Below are positions 11,978 through 21,953 of a stretch of DNA of 64,000 bases, one piece after another. This DNA is from Plumapathes pennacea (taxonomy: Eukaryota; Cnidaria; Anthozoa; Antipatharia; Myriopathidae), in NCBI GenBank assembly GCA_964036295.1, contig OZ038463.1, positions 18,277,069 to 18,341,068 on the forward strand. The letters run 5' to 3'. Under the pieces are notes generated by a model that ran no database searches, was not told the origin of the DNA, and worked only from the letters and a program-made list of their open reading frames with translations. Both the position numbers and the translations under genes were made by a program. Positions within the stretch are counted from its first letter, which is position 1, and the number at the start of each line of letters is the position of its first letter.

Positions 11978-12944
11978 TTTTCAACTGAGAAACCACCCTT
12001 TAGGTATGGGACTCTGGAGCCTGATTTGCCAATTGCTTCACCTTTCAATCAAAGCAGAGAATGATGACAATAAGGAAAAATTGGCATTTCCACTTGTTGA
12101 ACATAGTGGAGCATCAGCTTGGTAGAAATATTTTGGAAATGGATTGAAAACCTGCATTACCCTTCAATAGCTCAAACTAGTTGTTTTCTTCTGGGTTGAT
12201 TGTGTGGGTGTAAAGGAAAAAATTCTCAGATAAGGCCAAAGTAAAAGCTGGGGCATTTGTCTATATGACAATATAAAATAACTGTTGAAATTGTGTTAGT
12301 CATCATCTGCAGGAACTACCCATGCATATAATAATAATCATTATTTTATAAGATAATAAGTAGCAGTTACAGAAATGCTAAGATACACAGTTAGCCTGAT
12401 GTATAAGTCAGGCTATAATATATACACTGAGGGCAGCAAATAATGACTGCAAGTCTGAAGATAATGTCACATTAGACACCTACTATATTTCTTATTGAAT
12501 AATTTCTGCGCATCCTGATAATTATACTTCTTGGTTTGGGCATCTAGAAATAGGTGGACAAAATTAAATATATATAAGAAACAAATATGAACTTATGAAA
12601 TGCCCAAAACATCATGCACCCCTGCATTATTGTGTGTTCATACATGCAATTATTCATCAGCAATTATTGCCCTATAGTTATTTGCAGGCATTATTATAAT
12701 AACATTACAACATATACGTTACCCTTACTGCATCATAGTCTTATTCATTGAACCAGCTACCAAGTTCCCACAAAAAAAGTCTATATTTATTTGATGTCAT
12801 TATTTATGTTAGATAGTATAAAAAACCATACTAGAAAATATACACAAACTATATACTGACTAAATACACATATAAAAAAATGTAAACAATTTTTATTTTT
12901 CTGCAGTATATGGACTGTCTGAAATGCATTGAACATAGTAAATT
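11978..12944. other. AT-rich spacer, no gene seen
   Basis: May hold undetected 5' exons of the minus-strand gene ending at 11230 and the 3' flank of the HMG-box gene, but nothing can be supported. Confidence 0.4.
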
Positions 12945-13019
12945 TTAATCTTTGTAGTCTGCATTTAACTTACAAAAGTGCTGTCTAAACTTCAGAATAA
13001 CATCTGGGTTAATGCTTAA

Positions 13020-14185
13020 GAGCGGCTTTCTGTAAATATCGAGAATCGGGCGCCAACTGCCAAATTTCGAAATTCATTTTATTTTATCCAAAGAACCTCT
13101 TTGGTGAACTGTCTTCGAAAATAATATTCAAAAGTTCAACTGCCTTTTCGTTTCGACAAAATCGCGGATAGTCTAAAATGCCCTCCCGACCCCTCGAACC
13201 GACACAAAAATGGCGCATATTTAACAAGCTCGTGTAATAAAACGGTAAACAATCTGGCCATTGCAACTCGTCAGTGATTCAAAGTACCTCTTCTTATTTC
13301 TAAAGCACCTAAAATAACTATGGAAACTTGAACTTGTGGTAGTGTTTTGATTTTTCAAAAAGACCAAGGTAAAACCTCTGAGCGGCAGGTCAAATTTTAG
13401 CCAATTTTAATTTCACCAGGAACATTTGGTACATGTCGTTTGAGCAAAAACCCAACGTCAACTGAACTAATAAACATTTAAATTTCTTGTCTCAAAAGGT
13501 TTTCCGCGGCCCGCAAAAAGCCTCGCGTTGAGAAACATAAACAGTGAGGGTAGTTTGACACAATCGGTACTGGATGCGGGAAATGGCTTCGGCTAAAACG
13601 AGGCATTAAGTAGGTACACAGATGAGAAAATTATCAAACGCTTGACAATTTAAAACTCGATTTGCTATATTCTTTTCCAATGTGTGACTTAGAGTGTCAT
13701 TTTTGCAGAAAACGGCGATGTTGTGATGAATAATGAGCACTGATAAGAACCGACGCGGGTACGGATCAGATTACATCTTCCGGAATTCAAGAAATTCTTA
13801 ATACAGAAAGTTTCAACAGTACCACTGCAGTAAAAGCAGGTGTATATTACCAAGTATTTCCACTACAAGCCATAAGAGTGACTGGGTGGAGTTAAATCAA
13901 AAGCTACGGCACGACTTTCAGATAGATTTCAGTGAATTATACACAATAATCCACTTACCACGGTCAACATAACATCTAATTTGCCAACACCAGCTAACAG
14001 TAATACGTACTTGCAAACCGAAATCCTTGCTTTCCCATTGAAAAGGGCTTATTATATCAAGACACGAAAGCCCTTTAACAGAAATTTGATGTTTTCGTGA
14101 TCAATTCGATGTCCCGCAACCCAAGTGGTGGTAGTAAATTGACATTCGCTTTAGCAATTCAGTGCTGTTACCGTAAAATGTTTGA
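13020..14185 (+). repeat. Left inverted arm of the TTAA element
   Basis: Reverse complement of 15768-16924. Contains a 60-codon ORF mirrored in the other arm; read as a by-product of the repeat, not a gene. Confidence 0.85.
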
Positions 14186-14288
14186 TGGGGGTTTGATCAC
14201 TGTTTAAACCTTCGCTATTAAATTAAATTATGATCGTCGACTTCATGTGGAATCGTATAGTCGTGTTTTGCTGACCCGCTACATATTA

Positions 14289-14566
14289 GGGCCTTTTATA
14301 CGAGAGAAAATACGCCGCGGCTCACATAAGACTTGCACGTACTATAAATGGCACGCAATCCACACGTTCACGGCTAACACAAGGCGCAGCAGTATCCTGG
14401 CCTAGGGATTTTGAGCTGTTCTTATCTAAGCCGCGGCTTATACCTCAGTCGTGAAACCGTAAATCATTTATACGAGCAGTTCGCGTCTTGTGAAAGCCGT
14501 ACTCGTATGAATGGGTCTGCACGTCTTATGTAAGCCGCGGCTTATTTTCTCTCGTATGAATGGCCC
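14289..14566. mobile_element. 278-bp MITE nested in the TTAA element
   Basis: Ends GGGCCTTTTATACGAGAGAA and, inverted, GGGCCATTCATACGAGAGAA; about 50 bp of terminal repeat including GCCGCGGCT. Flanked by TA at 14287-14288 and 14567-14568, as in Tc1/mariner-type elements. The CCGCGG block also occurs once more inside. Confidence 0.8.
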
Positions 14567-15767
14567 TATTGTCTCCTTTTTGACAAGTATTCATGCAATA
14601 GTTTTATCACGTTTATGCCTACTCACTTAATATGTTCGACTTTTTCCGTGAAATAATTAGTGCATCTCTGGCTAATCATTCTCGGTGAATTTTTTGAAGT
14701 ATTTGAAGCACTTCAATCTGATCTTCGACAGGCATTTGCAGTGGACATTTTAGATAGAGTGTAGTGAGCGAGTGCAGCTGACGTGTTCCTTCAGCCAGTG
14801 TTTGCTTTAGTCTCAACTTTAAAAAAATCCTAAGGCTGATCTGTAATACACGATGTAGGTTCAATGCTCATAATTGAGCAATCCATTCCAGTGTGAGTAC
14901 TGATTGACTGCAGCAGTGAAAAAGACAACTCGAGAACATGCAACGTGCACTATTTACATGTGCGCGTCCAACCAGACATTCAGTTCTGTAATATCTTAAA
15001 GTCTGTTTAGAGGCTTGTAAGCTTCGGGGGGTGGGGGCACTTCGTATTTGATGGGCTGTACGGGATGGGGAGGCTCTGCCCGAATGGGCGGGTTCTTTTT
15101 AATGAAGCCTCAGGTCATAACTAAATTTGGTACTTCAAAGGGTCGGTAAGAATGTCTGGACAAGGAAAAATCGTATTGGCATCTTCTAGAGTTTCTAACA
15201 ATCATGCCTCCACTGAAGTATTCGTAAATATCGTGTTGCTGAGTTGTCGCTTGCGGTTTTTCAGCGCTTCTTCCTGTTCAAAGGTATGAAAGGTTGGGAG
15301 GGGGGGGGATGTTTATAAGTATGGAAAAGGGTCACTACGTCGACCCAGGATGGTAAGGGGTTGAAAGTCTCGGCGGAGCCTCTCCGTTTTAAATTTATGG
15401 TGCGAGTGCCTCTCCCTCTAACCTTTTTCTTAAATCCAGATATGCCTTTATGTTTTGTTCCTGGCATACAGAAACGGCTCAGTAGATCCTAACGTCTAGT
15501 AGATGGCATCCTCTGGCTTATCTGGCCGGGTGAAAGGTTTCTGCGGCTGAGCAACAGATCACCGGCTGAATTGTTTCCGACAGCACTGATATGGATATAC
15601 AATAGAACTGCTGATGACGTTTATTTTAGAACTCGGTCACAGGCCGGTTTGTTTTGCTTGCTGAGATGTTATTTGGTGGATCTGCAAGACACGACTGTAC
15701 GATTTCAAATAAAACCGCACTTCATGAACCAATTCAACAGCAAAGGTTTTAAAGTCGAGAAATTCAA
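14567..15767. other. Unique spacer of the TTAA element
   Basis: No transposase seen. A 62-codon minus ORF at 14676-14864 looks peptide-like (LQMPVEDQIEVLQILQKI) but has no recognised relative. G-rich run at 15298-15309. Confidence 0.4.
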
Positions 15768-16924
15768 ACCATTTCACGGTAACACTTGCTAAAGCGAATG
15801 TTGATTAATTTACCACCAACATTTTGGCGGGACATTTAAAAGTCACGCAAACGGCATCGAATTTCTGTTAAAGGGCTTTCGTGTGTTAAAATGACAAGCT
15901 CTTTCCAATTGTAAAGCAAGGATTTCAAGTTACAAGTACGTATTACTGTTAGCTGGTGTTGGCAAATTAGATGTTATGTTGACCGCGGTAAGTGGTTATT
16001 GTGTATAACTCACTGAAATCTATCTGAAAGTCGTGCTGTAGCTTTTGATTTAACTCCACCCAGTCACTCTTATGGCTTGTAGTGGAAATACTTGGTAATA
16101 TACACCTGCTTTTACTGCAGTGGTACTGTTAAAACTTTCTGTAATTAAGAATTTCTTGAATTCCGGAAAATGTAATCTGATCCGTACCCGCGTCGGTTCT
16201 TGTCAGTGCTCATTCATCACAACATCGCCGTTTTTCTGCGAAAATGACACTCTAAGTCACACAATGGAAAAGAATATAGCAAATCGAGTTTTGAATTGTC
16301 AAGCGTTTGATAATTTTCTAATCTGTGTACCTACTTAATGCCTCGTTTTAGCCGAAGCCATTTCCCGCATCCAGTACCGATTGTGTCAAACTACCCTCAC
16401 TGTTTATGTTTCTCAACGCGAGGCTTTTTGCGGGCCGCGGAAAACCTTTTGAGACAAGAAATTTAAATGTTTATTAGTTCAGTTGACGTTGGGTTTTTGC
16501 TCAAACGACATGTACCAAATGTTCCTGGTGAAATTAAAATTGGCTAAAATTTGACCTGCCGCTCAGAGGTTTTACCTTGGTCTTTTTGAAAAATCAAAAC
16601 ACTACCACAAGTTAAAGTTTCCATAGTTATTTTAGGTGCTTTAGAAATAAGAAGAGGTACTTTGAATCACTGACGAGTTGCAATGGCCAGATTGTTTACC
16701 GTTTTATTACACGAGCTTGTTAAATATGCACCATTTTCGTGTCGGTTCGAGGGGTCGGGAGGGCATTTTAGACTATCCGCGATTTTGTCAAAACGAAAAG
16801 GCAGTTGAACTTTTGAATATTATTTTCGAAGACAGTTCACCAAAGGGGTTCTTTGGATAAAATAAAATGAATTTCGAAATTTGGCAGTTGGCGCCCGATT
16901 CTCGATATTTACAGAGAGCCTCTC
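15768..16924 (-). repeat. Right inverted arm of the TTAA element
   Basis: Inverted copy of 13020-14185, with small indels, for example an extra C and single-base changes near 16616 and 16730. Confidence 0.85.
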
Positions 16925-17835
16925 TTAAGAATTGGAGTCCTTCCGCTGAACCCAGGTTAAACATTTCTCCAGCAGGATTCAGGAACAATGTACAGCTGTT
17001 GCACCCAAGATCTTCCAAAAGCATTACCTTTACAGTCATAACAGAATACATAAAACGAAATATAATCAACAGGTACATCCATGCATGCAGTATCTTTTTG
17101 CGAGAAATGACAATCAAAATATATATAAGCTCCGAGTGTATAGTATGTAGCTTAAGGCTCAGAATAAAGCTAAATAAATTTGGGCCTCCATTGCTTGCCT
17201 CTGCAAGTAACTGCCTTTTATGTTTGGCAATTAACTTCCTTTTTTCATCCTCAGATGAGGAAGAAATGTCAGGGGCTCTGTAGTTCTTAGCTGTTTCGTG
17301 GTACTTGTTCTTATCTTCCTCTGGCAGATTCTTCCACCTTTCTCCAGCAACAGCATTCTTTTCTTCCATCTTTAGATTCTTGCATTCATCTGAAAAATAT
17401 ATATCAGAAAGAAGGAGCTTCACAAAAGCTACAAATATGGAATTAACATCTGCAATTAATGTTTTTTTCCCCAAAATATACAGTAAAGATTCAATACAAA
17501 TTATGTGCAAGAGAGAACATTAACCTTTCACTATCTCTGCAGGCTAAAATGGTACTTATTTATTTACCTGGAGACCAACTTTATGCTATACCCATCCCTG
17601 CACAGCCCAGGAAAGTATGTCAATTCTATTCTTTCGTGAATGATTAAATTTTATGGTTCTCTAATCCAGTTAACACAGGAATACTGATTGACCTAAAGTA
17701 AAACATGACAATGAAAATATACAAATGTAGTTTAATATTTAGCACCACATTTAACACTCGTGAGATTATCGAGATGAACACTCGAAGATAAGTTTTATAT
17801 CTCCAAGTGTCCATGTATTATTCTGTTTATATAAT

Positions 17836-17985
17836 GAACTTTTGTGTGATACAGAGATTTCTGCCACTTAAGAAATGTGACAACATGCTAGATCACTGCA
17901 TCACATGTAAAAATATCTTATTTTTTTACGTATGTTCAAATACAACATTTCTCAGTGGCGGAAATCTCTGTGTCACACCAAAGTT
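17836..17985. repeat. Short hairpin repeat
   Basis: Arms of about 45 bp: TGAACTTTTGTGTGATACAG at 17836 and its inverted relative near 17941-17985, with a loop of about 65 bp. Likely a small MITE in intron 2 of the HMG-box gene. Confidence 0.55.
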
Positions 17986-18681
17986 TATGTAATAAATATC
18001 TATATTTGATATAATAAATTATAAATAATTATAAAAATCATGGATATAGGTCAGCCATCACAGCTCCGTTAATTATCATGGTACATACATAATAAATAGG
18101 TCTTTCTGTCTTGTCTAATGGTCTGAATGCCGTGGTAAAAAAGTAATTATTATTATAGTTAACCATCATTGCTTGTGACGTCACAAGCTTTAAAATGCAA
18201 CGATTTTTTTTTATTTTTTTATTTTTCTGGGTTAGAAATCTGCATGCGGTGATTGGTTCATATTATCATGTGATTTGTGATGACGTTGTGATCAAGTGAC
18301 TTGGCGGGCGAGCAGTTTCGCCATTTTGAAGACAGCAAGTTGCTTGCCTTAGTTGGCTCTGTGGATTATTTTATGGACCGCTCATCTTACTTACAAACGC
18401 ATACGCCGGCTGCGGTAGACCCATACTAAATTTCATTGAGCGGTTTTGGCTTGGGTCGGTCCGTTCAGCCTCAAAAGCCATATTGAAAGCCATGAAAGCA
18501 AATGCAATGAACTTATCAATGAACTGCATAACTATGCACAACTGTACAGAAATGTACGAAGAATCTGACATCCAGAACCTTGAGAACTTGAAGGAACAAG
18601 CTGAACGAAGCCGCTCGACATACAAAGACGAGAACCTGTGTAAAGACGGCGATTCTTGACAAGCGCTTGATAGCGGATTAT

Positions 18682-19248
18682 ATGGAACTGTTTAGTATGA
18701 GGGTGAACTTGAAGGTACTTTGTATTCTTTTACTTTGTATTATTCTTGCTGATACAAGTAAAGCGTCAGAAAATCTGACTTTTGTTTGGGATCAAAATTT
18801 CACTCTGCTGTGCATTTATGTTGTTGTTGCGACATTTTGGCTCGGTGCCATGAAGGTCAAACAATCAGTGGAACAGATGGCGTTGTTATTTGAAAATTGG
18901 GAAATGGCTGAAGAAAACGTGACCGTTGGTAGATCTCGCTTCGTTCAGTTTTATTGTATTCCCACAAATGTTTATGTGAAAGAAAACCGAAGTCCTGCAA
19001 GACGAAGTCGTGAGCCAAGCCACGTACCCTTGAATAACCTTTCACGCATTTTGAACAGAAACATTTTGAGTAGAAAAAGCAGGCGACTAATACAAGAATA
19101 CATTTCAAAGAATGTCCCAAAGTCGTCAAAAGTCCATGGTTATACCCGAGCTTACGTACTTCACAATGCTAATGCGTTCCGAGAACGTGCATGTAAACAA
19201 CATGTAAACAATAAAAAGCCACAGATGGAAATGGAAAGAGAAAATTAG
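18682..19248 (+). CDS. Unknown 188-residue protein of the 2.7 kb repeat
   Basis: First ATG in the open frame is at 18682. The N terminus resembles a signal anchor (LKVLCILLLCIILA), followed by a second hydrophobic segment (LCIYVVVATFWLGAM), then a basic, Arg/Ser-rich tail ending MEMEREN. The same frame is open over the first 118 residues in copies B and C, where a shared one-base insertion after SHVPL and a short deletion close it. Not recognised. Sequence conservation across copies could reflect recent spread, not selection. Confidence 0.4.
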   Translation: MELFSMRVNLKVLCILLLCIILADTSKASENLTFVWDQNFTLLCIYVVVATFWLGAMKVKQSVEQMALLFENWEMAEENVTVGRSRFVQFYCIPTNVYVKENRSPARRSREPSHVPLNNLSRILNRNILSRKSRRLIQEYISKNVPKSSKVHGYTRAYVLHNANAFRERACKQHVNNKKPQMEMEREN

Positions 19249-19741
19249 GATCAATAAACCATCGCTGCGAGAAAGCTAGAAGCTCAAAAAGAAGATTGCC
19301 AAAAGTAACCGAGGTGCTAAGATACGTTTTTATCTTAAAACGTGTTAAAAAACAGGCATTGCAAGATCAGACGTACTCAGAGATCAAAATCACAGAACCA
19401 AGTACAATGGGTTTTCTCTGTCAAGGGATATAGAAAAAAATTCCGGTCCTTCAATTGTTGATCCAAACAAAACGATCATCGGTTGGCTTTCTGGATGCAC
19501 GGAATCCATACTTTAAGAGCGATTTTGGCTTGCATTGTTTTTAAGCGTCGGAAGACTTGAAAATAGCCGTACACAAATGCTTGATGTGTTACCAGCGGGA
19601 CCCCCGTAAAGTACGAAGGGTTGTGTTTTGCAAATGCTCGATTATAGATACCGCTTCAACCAATGTATCTGTGTTCTGAGCAATATTTGTGTGAAAGAAC
19701 ATCGAATAAGTAGTAGAAGACGAGTCGAAACTTGATAGAAC

Positions 19742-20146
19742 TTGAACTTTTCCCTGCGGGCAGAGCGTCTCCCTTTGTCGGAAACTCTGCGGCTTTGTGT
19801 AACGCGCGGCGTATACGAACAGTCGGCGTTTAACTTCGTTTTGCGTGCAGTAAAGGTTCTTTGTTTATTGTCTGAGGATATTGAATTACTAATAGGTTTG
19901 AGGGAAATATCAAGCGAGATTAAGATACAAGATCTGTCAATGAAATGTCACGAGCATAATATCATAGAACGGGGAATCCCGAATCATCAGCTAATTAGCT
20001 TTCACTCACGCCGCTTTAACACAAGCAGGAAAGACCGGCAGGCGATTACATCGAGAATATTTGTCACTGAATACCTCGAAGTCTTCAAAAGCTCAAGGTT
20101 GATATCCGACTATCCGAGCCGTAATGTTCGCTCCACAAGCCCGTGA
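19742..20146 (+). other. Conserved 134-codon open frame of the 2.7 kb repeat
   Basis: The same open frame occurs in copy B (48237-48641) and, shortened, copy C (56329-56613). It opens at a TTG, with the first ATG only well inside, so translation is doubtful. It may be an exon of a spliced product. Confidence 0.3.
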
Positions 20147-21841
20147 TGCACGCCTTTGTTGTCACGGTATTCAAACGTCTGCAGCTTCCGATAGAGATTA
20201 ATTTCGTATCGACCCAGAATTTTAAGCGTTAAAGCTTAATGCATAGCAGTCTTGAACATATTAGTAATCAGACTTGTACATGTAGGATGAGTAACGTCTG
20301 AGATGGCTTTTTCATACGAAGTAATTTCATCATGGGAAGTGTCATGCTTTAATGTGCTACAGAGATAAGTCTGAAAGCTTTCAATTACAGCTACTTGAAC
20401 ATGATGCACACGCTGGGAAGATGAGATAAGGCTATTACGCTGTCTTACAGCTACTTAAGATGTCGGGTGTTCCCCAGTCAATCCCATTACAAAATAACAA
20501 CACAGTTCCTCCACAAAACATGTCAGCTTGAAAATTCACTCAACAAGGTTGCCAGGTTGTATAGCAAGCGTCACACAAGTACTGTCACGTGCATCGGAAA
20601 GCAATGAAAACTGGGTTGTTGCAAACGAAGAATATTCCTACGGGGCCTTCGATAATTGTTTTCTCTCAATTTTTATAATACACTTTTTCGTGAATATCTG
20701 TTTGACCGAAATTAGAAGAAAACAGGGCAAGAAAAATAAAGGGAGCTCTTGGATCCGTCATGTGCAAAAACTGACTCGGCTATAATATCTTTTGCATATA
20801 AACGCACGACAAAAGTTCCTCTCCCGGGACCCCTCGTGTCTCTATTCATTGTACTAATGACGTCACAAGCGCACTGGCCACGGGCCTGTCTTGTTAAAAC
20901 AAAAATACACACCATAAATACATTTACAGTTGCTATGCTACAGATACAACTGTGCAGCAATCACTATTTACAATACAGAATGTATATATGTGTATTTGAA
21001 AGCGTAAAATTACTTGTCTGGAAGAACTCGGCACAAAATACGTTGTATGCATTTGGTCCTTTCACGAGGGCTGGACGTTTAACCCGCTTTGACTGCTGCT
21101 GGGATTCAGGGTTTTCCATTTTTCTCTTCGCCTTTTCGTTTCCAATCCACTTCTGCAATCAAAAACCAAAAAAGTTATCGATAATTACTATACATATTCA
21201 TGATCAAACAAATTACACACATTTATTATTACACACGCACGAGGGACAAATTGCTTAATTGTTTGTGTAATGCATATATTAAATATTTTCCAAACTGTAC
21301 AATTAATCCTTAATCAGACAGTTTGAAAAACTAAGCCGTAAAAACAGTGGTTGCTTGAATGGGATTTCGAGTGTACAATATAATTATGATGAAGAATCGA
21401 TTAGGCAAACCGCGAGGCGCGGGGTGCAGATATTTTGAAACAGCTTGCGCTGGCGTACTGACAGCTGGCCGGAGTCGAGATTACCAAACACATTACGTTA
21501 AATTTTTCACAGAAAAACTACAGTATTAATACTGGGACTCTGTCGAAATTGCTGCCACATGCATAATACCTGAACTTTTTCCTTGCTGAGCCCAGTTTTG
21601 GTGCACGCTTGATCTATCAGTGCGGTGTACTGACGGCCCGTACCGACCATTCCTTGGTCGTAAAATCTCCTCAACGCTTCTTTCTTCGTATCGGACAGTA
21701 ATTGATAACGTGAATTTCCAGACATTGTTATTGAAAAAAGTGTCAGGAGTGATGCAAAATATGGAAAATAAAGCGCAAGCCACCGAAATCCGTACAGAAA
21801 TTTCTTCCGTACAATTCAACAAGCACTCTGATTGGCTCAAT

Positions 21842-21915
21842 TGGTGGTTTGCATGTGACGTCACGAGAAAAGTCACGTGGGGTCATCCGCCATGTTGGTG
21901 TACAACCTGATTGCT
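21842..21915 (+). promoter_or_regulatory. Left terminal repeat of the ISL2EU element, promoter-like
   Basis: Contains TGACGTCA (CRE-like), GTCACGTG (E-box-like) and CCGCCATGTTGG (YY1-like), about 55 bp before the ATG at 21954. The inverted end repeats GTCACGTG and GCCGCCATGTTGG in front of the transposase start. Confidence 0.55.
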
Positions 21916-21953
21916 TAATTCCAAGTCTGTTCGATCAGTAGCGATTACTTTCT

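Larger units (their letters stand above)
13020..16924. mobile_element. TTAA-flanked non-autonomous DNA transposon with long inverted arms
   Basis: Flanked by TTAA at 13016-13019 and 16925-16928. Left end GAGCGGCTTTCTGTAAATAT; right end inverted GAGAGGCTCTCTGTAAATAT. Arms run about 13020-14185 and 15768-16924 and match along their length with small indels. The spacer holds no transposase. TTAA duplications are typical of piggyBac and Kolobok superfamilies; which one is not decided. The insertion splits an HMG-box exon. Confidence 0.88.
18169..20895 (+). mobile_element. 2.7 kb dispersed repeat, copy A
   Basis: Starts TTGCTTGTGACGTCACAAGC and ends GGGCCTGTCTTGTT; inverted copies lie at 47508-50201 and 55642-58287. 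GCTTGTGACGTCA occurs near both ends in opposite orientation (18171 and about 20860-20872). No convincing target-site duplication, no transposase recognised. Class unknown. Copy A sits in the HMG-box gene intron and has the longest ORF. Confidence 0.8.
12945..21725 (-). pseudogene. HMG-box protein gene, last exon split by a TTAA element
   Basis: Read leftward. Exon 1, 21725-21570, ATG start, MSGNSRYQLLSD..., donor gtatta. Exon 2, 21152-21014, basic stretch then PALVKGPNAYNVFCAEFF, the first half of an HMG box. Exon 3 from 17389 to about 17160, WKNLPEEDKNKYHETAKNY, the second half, joined in phase through a split Asn codon. A last exon ends near 16929 (GEMFNLGSAEGLQFL), is cut at TTAA, and resumes at 13015 with SINPDVILKFRQHF to a stop at 12945-12947. 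The border between exon 3 and the last exon is not resolved. HMG boxes bend DNA. The promoter is the right terminal repeat of the KDZ element, now separated by the ISL2EU insertion at 21841. A 2.7 kb repeat lies in intron 2. Confidence 0.75.

Noticed and set aside
16867-17283. 138-codon plus ORF
   Set aside because: Antisense to the HMG-box exons, which have a recognised domain.
18158-20897. TTAA as duplication for the 2.7 kb repeat copy A
   Set aside because: TTAA occurs on both sides, but the implied ends are not inverted repeats and copies B and C lack it.
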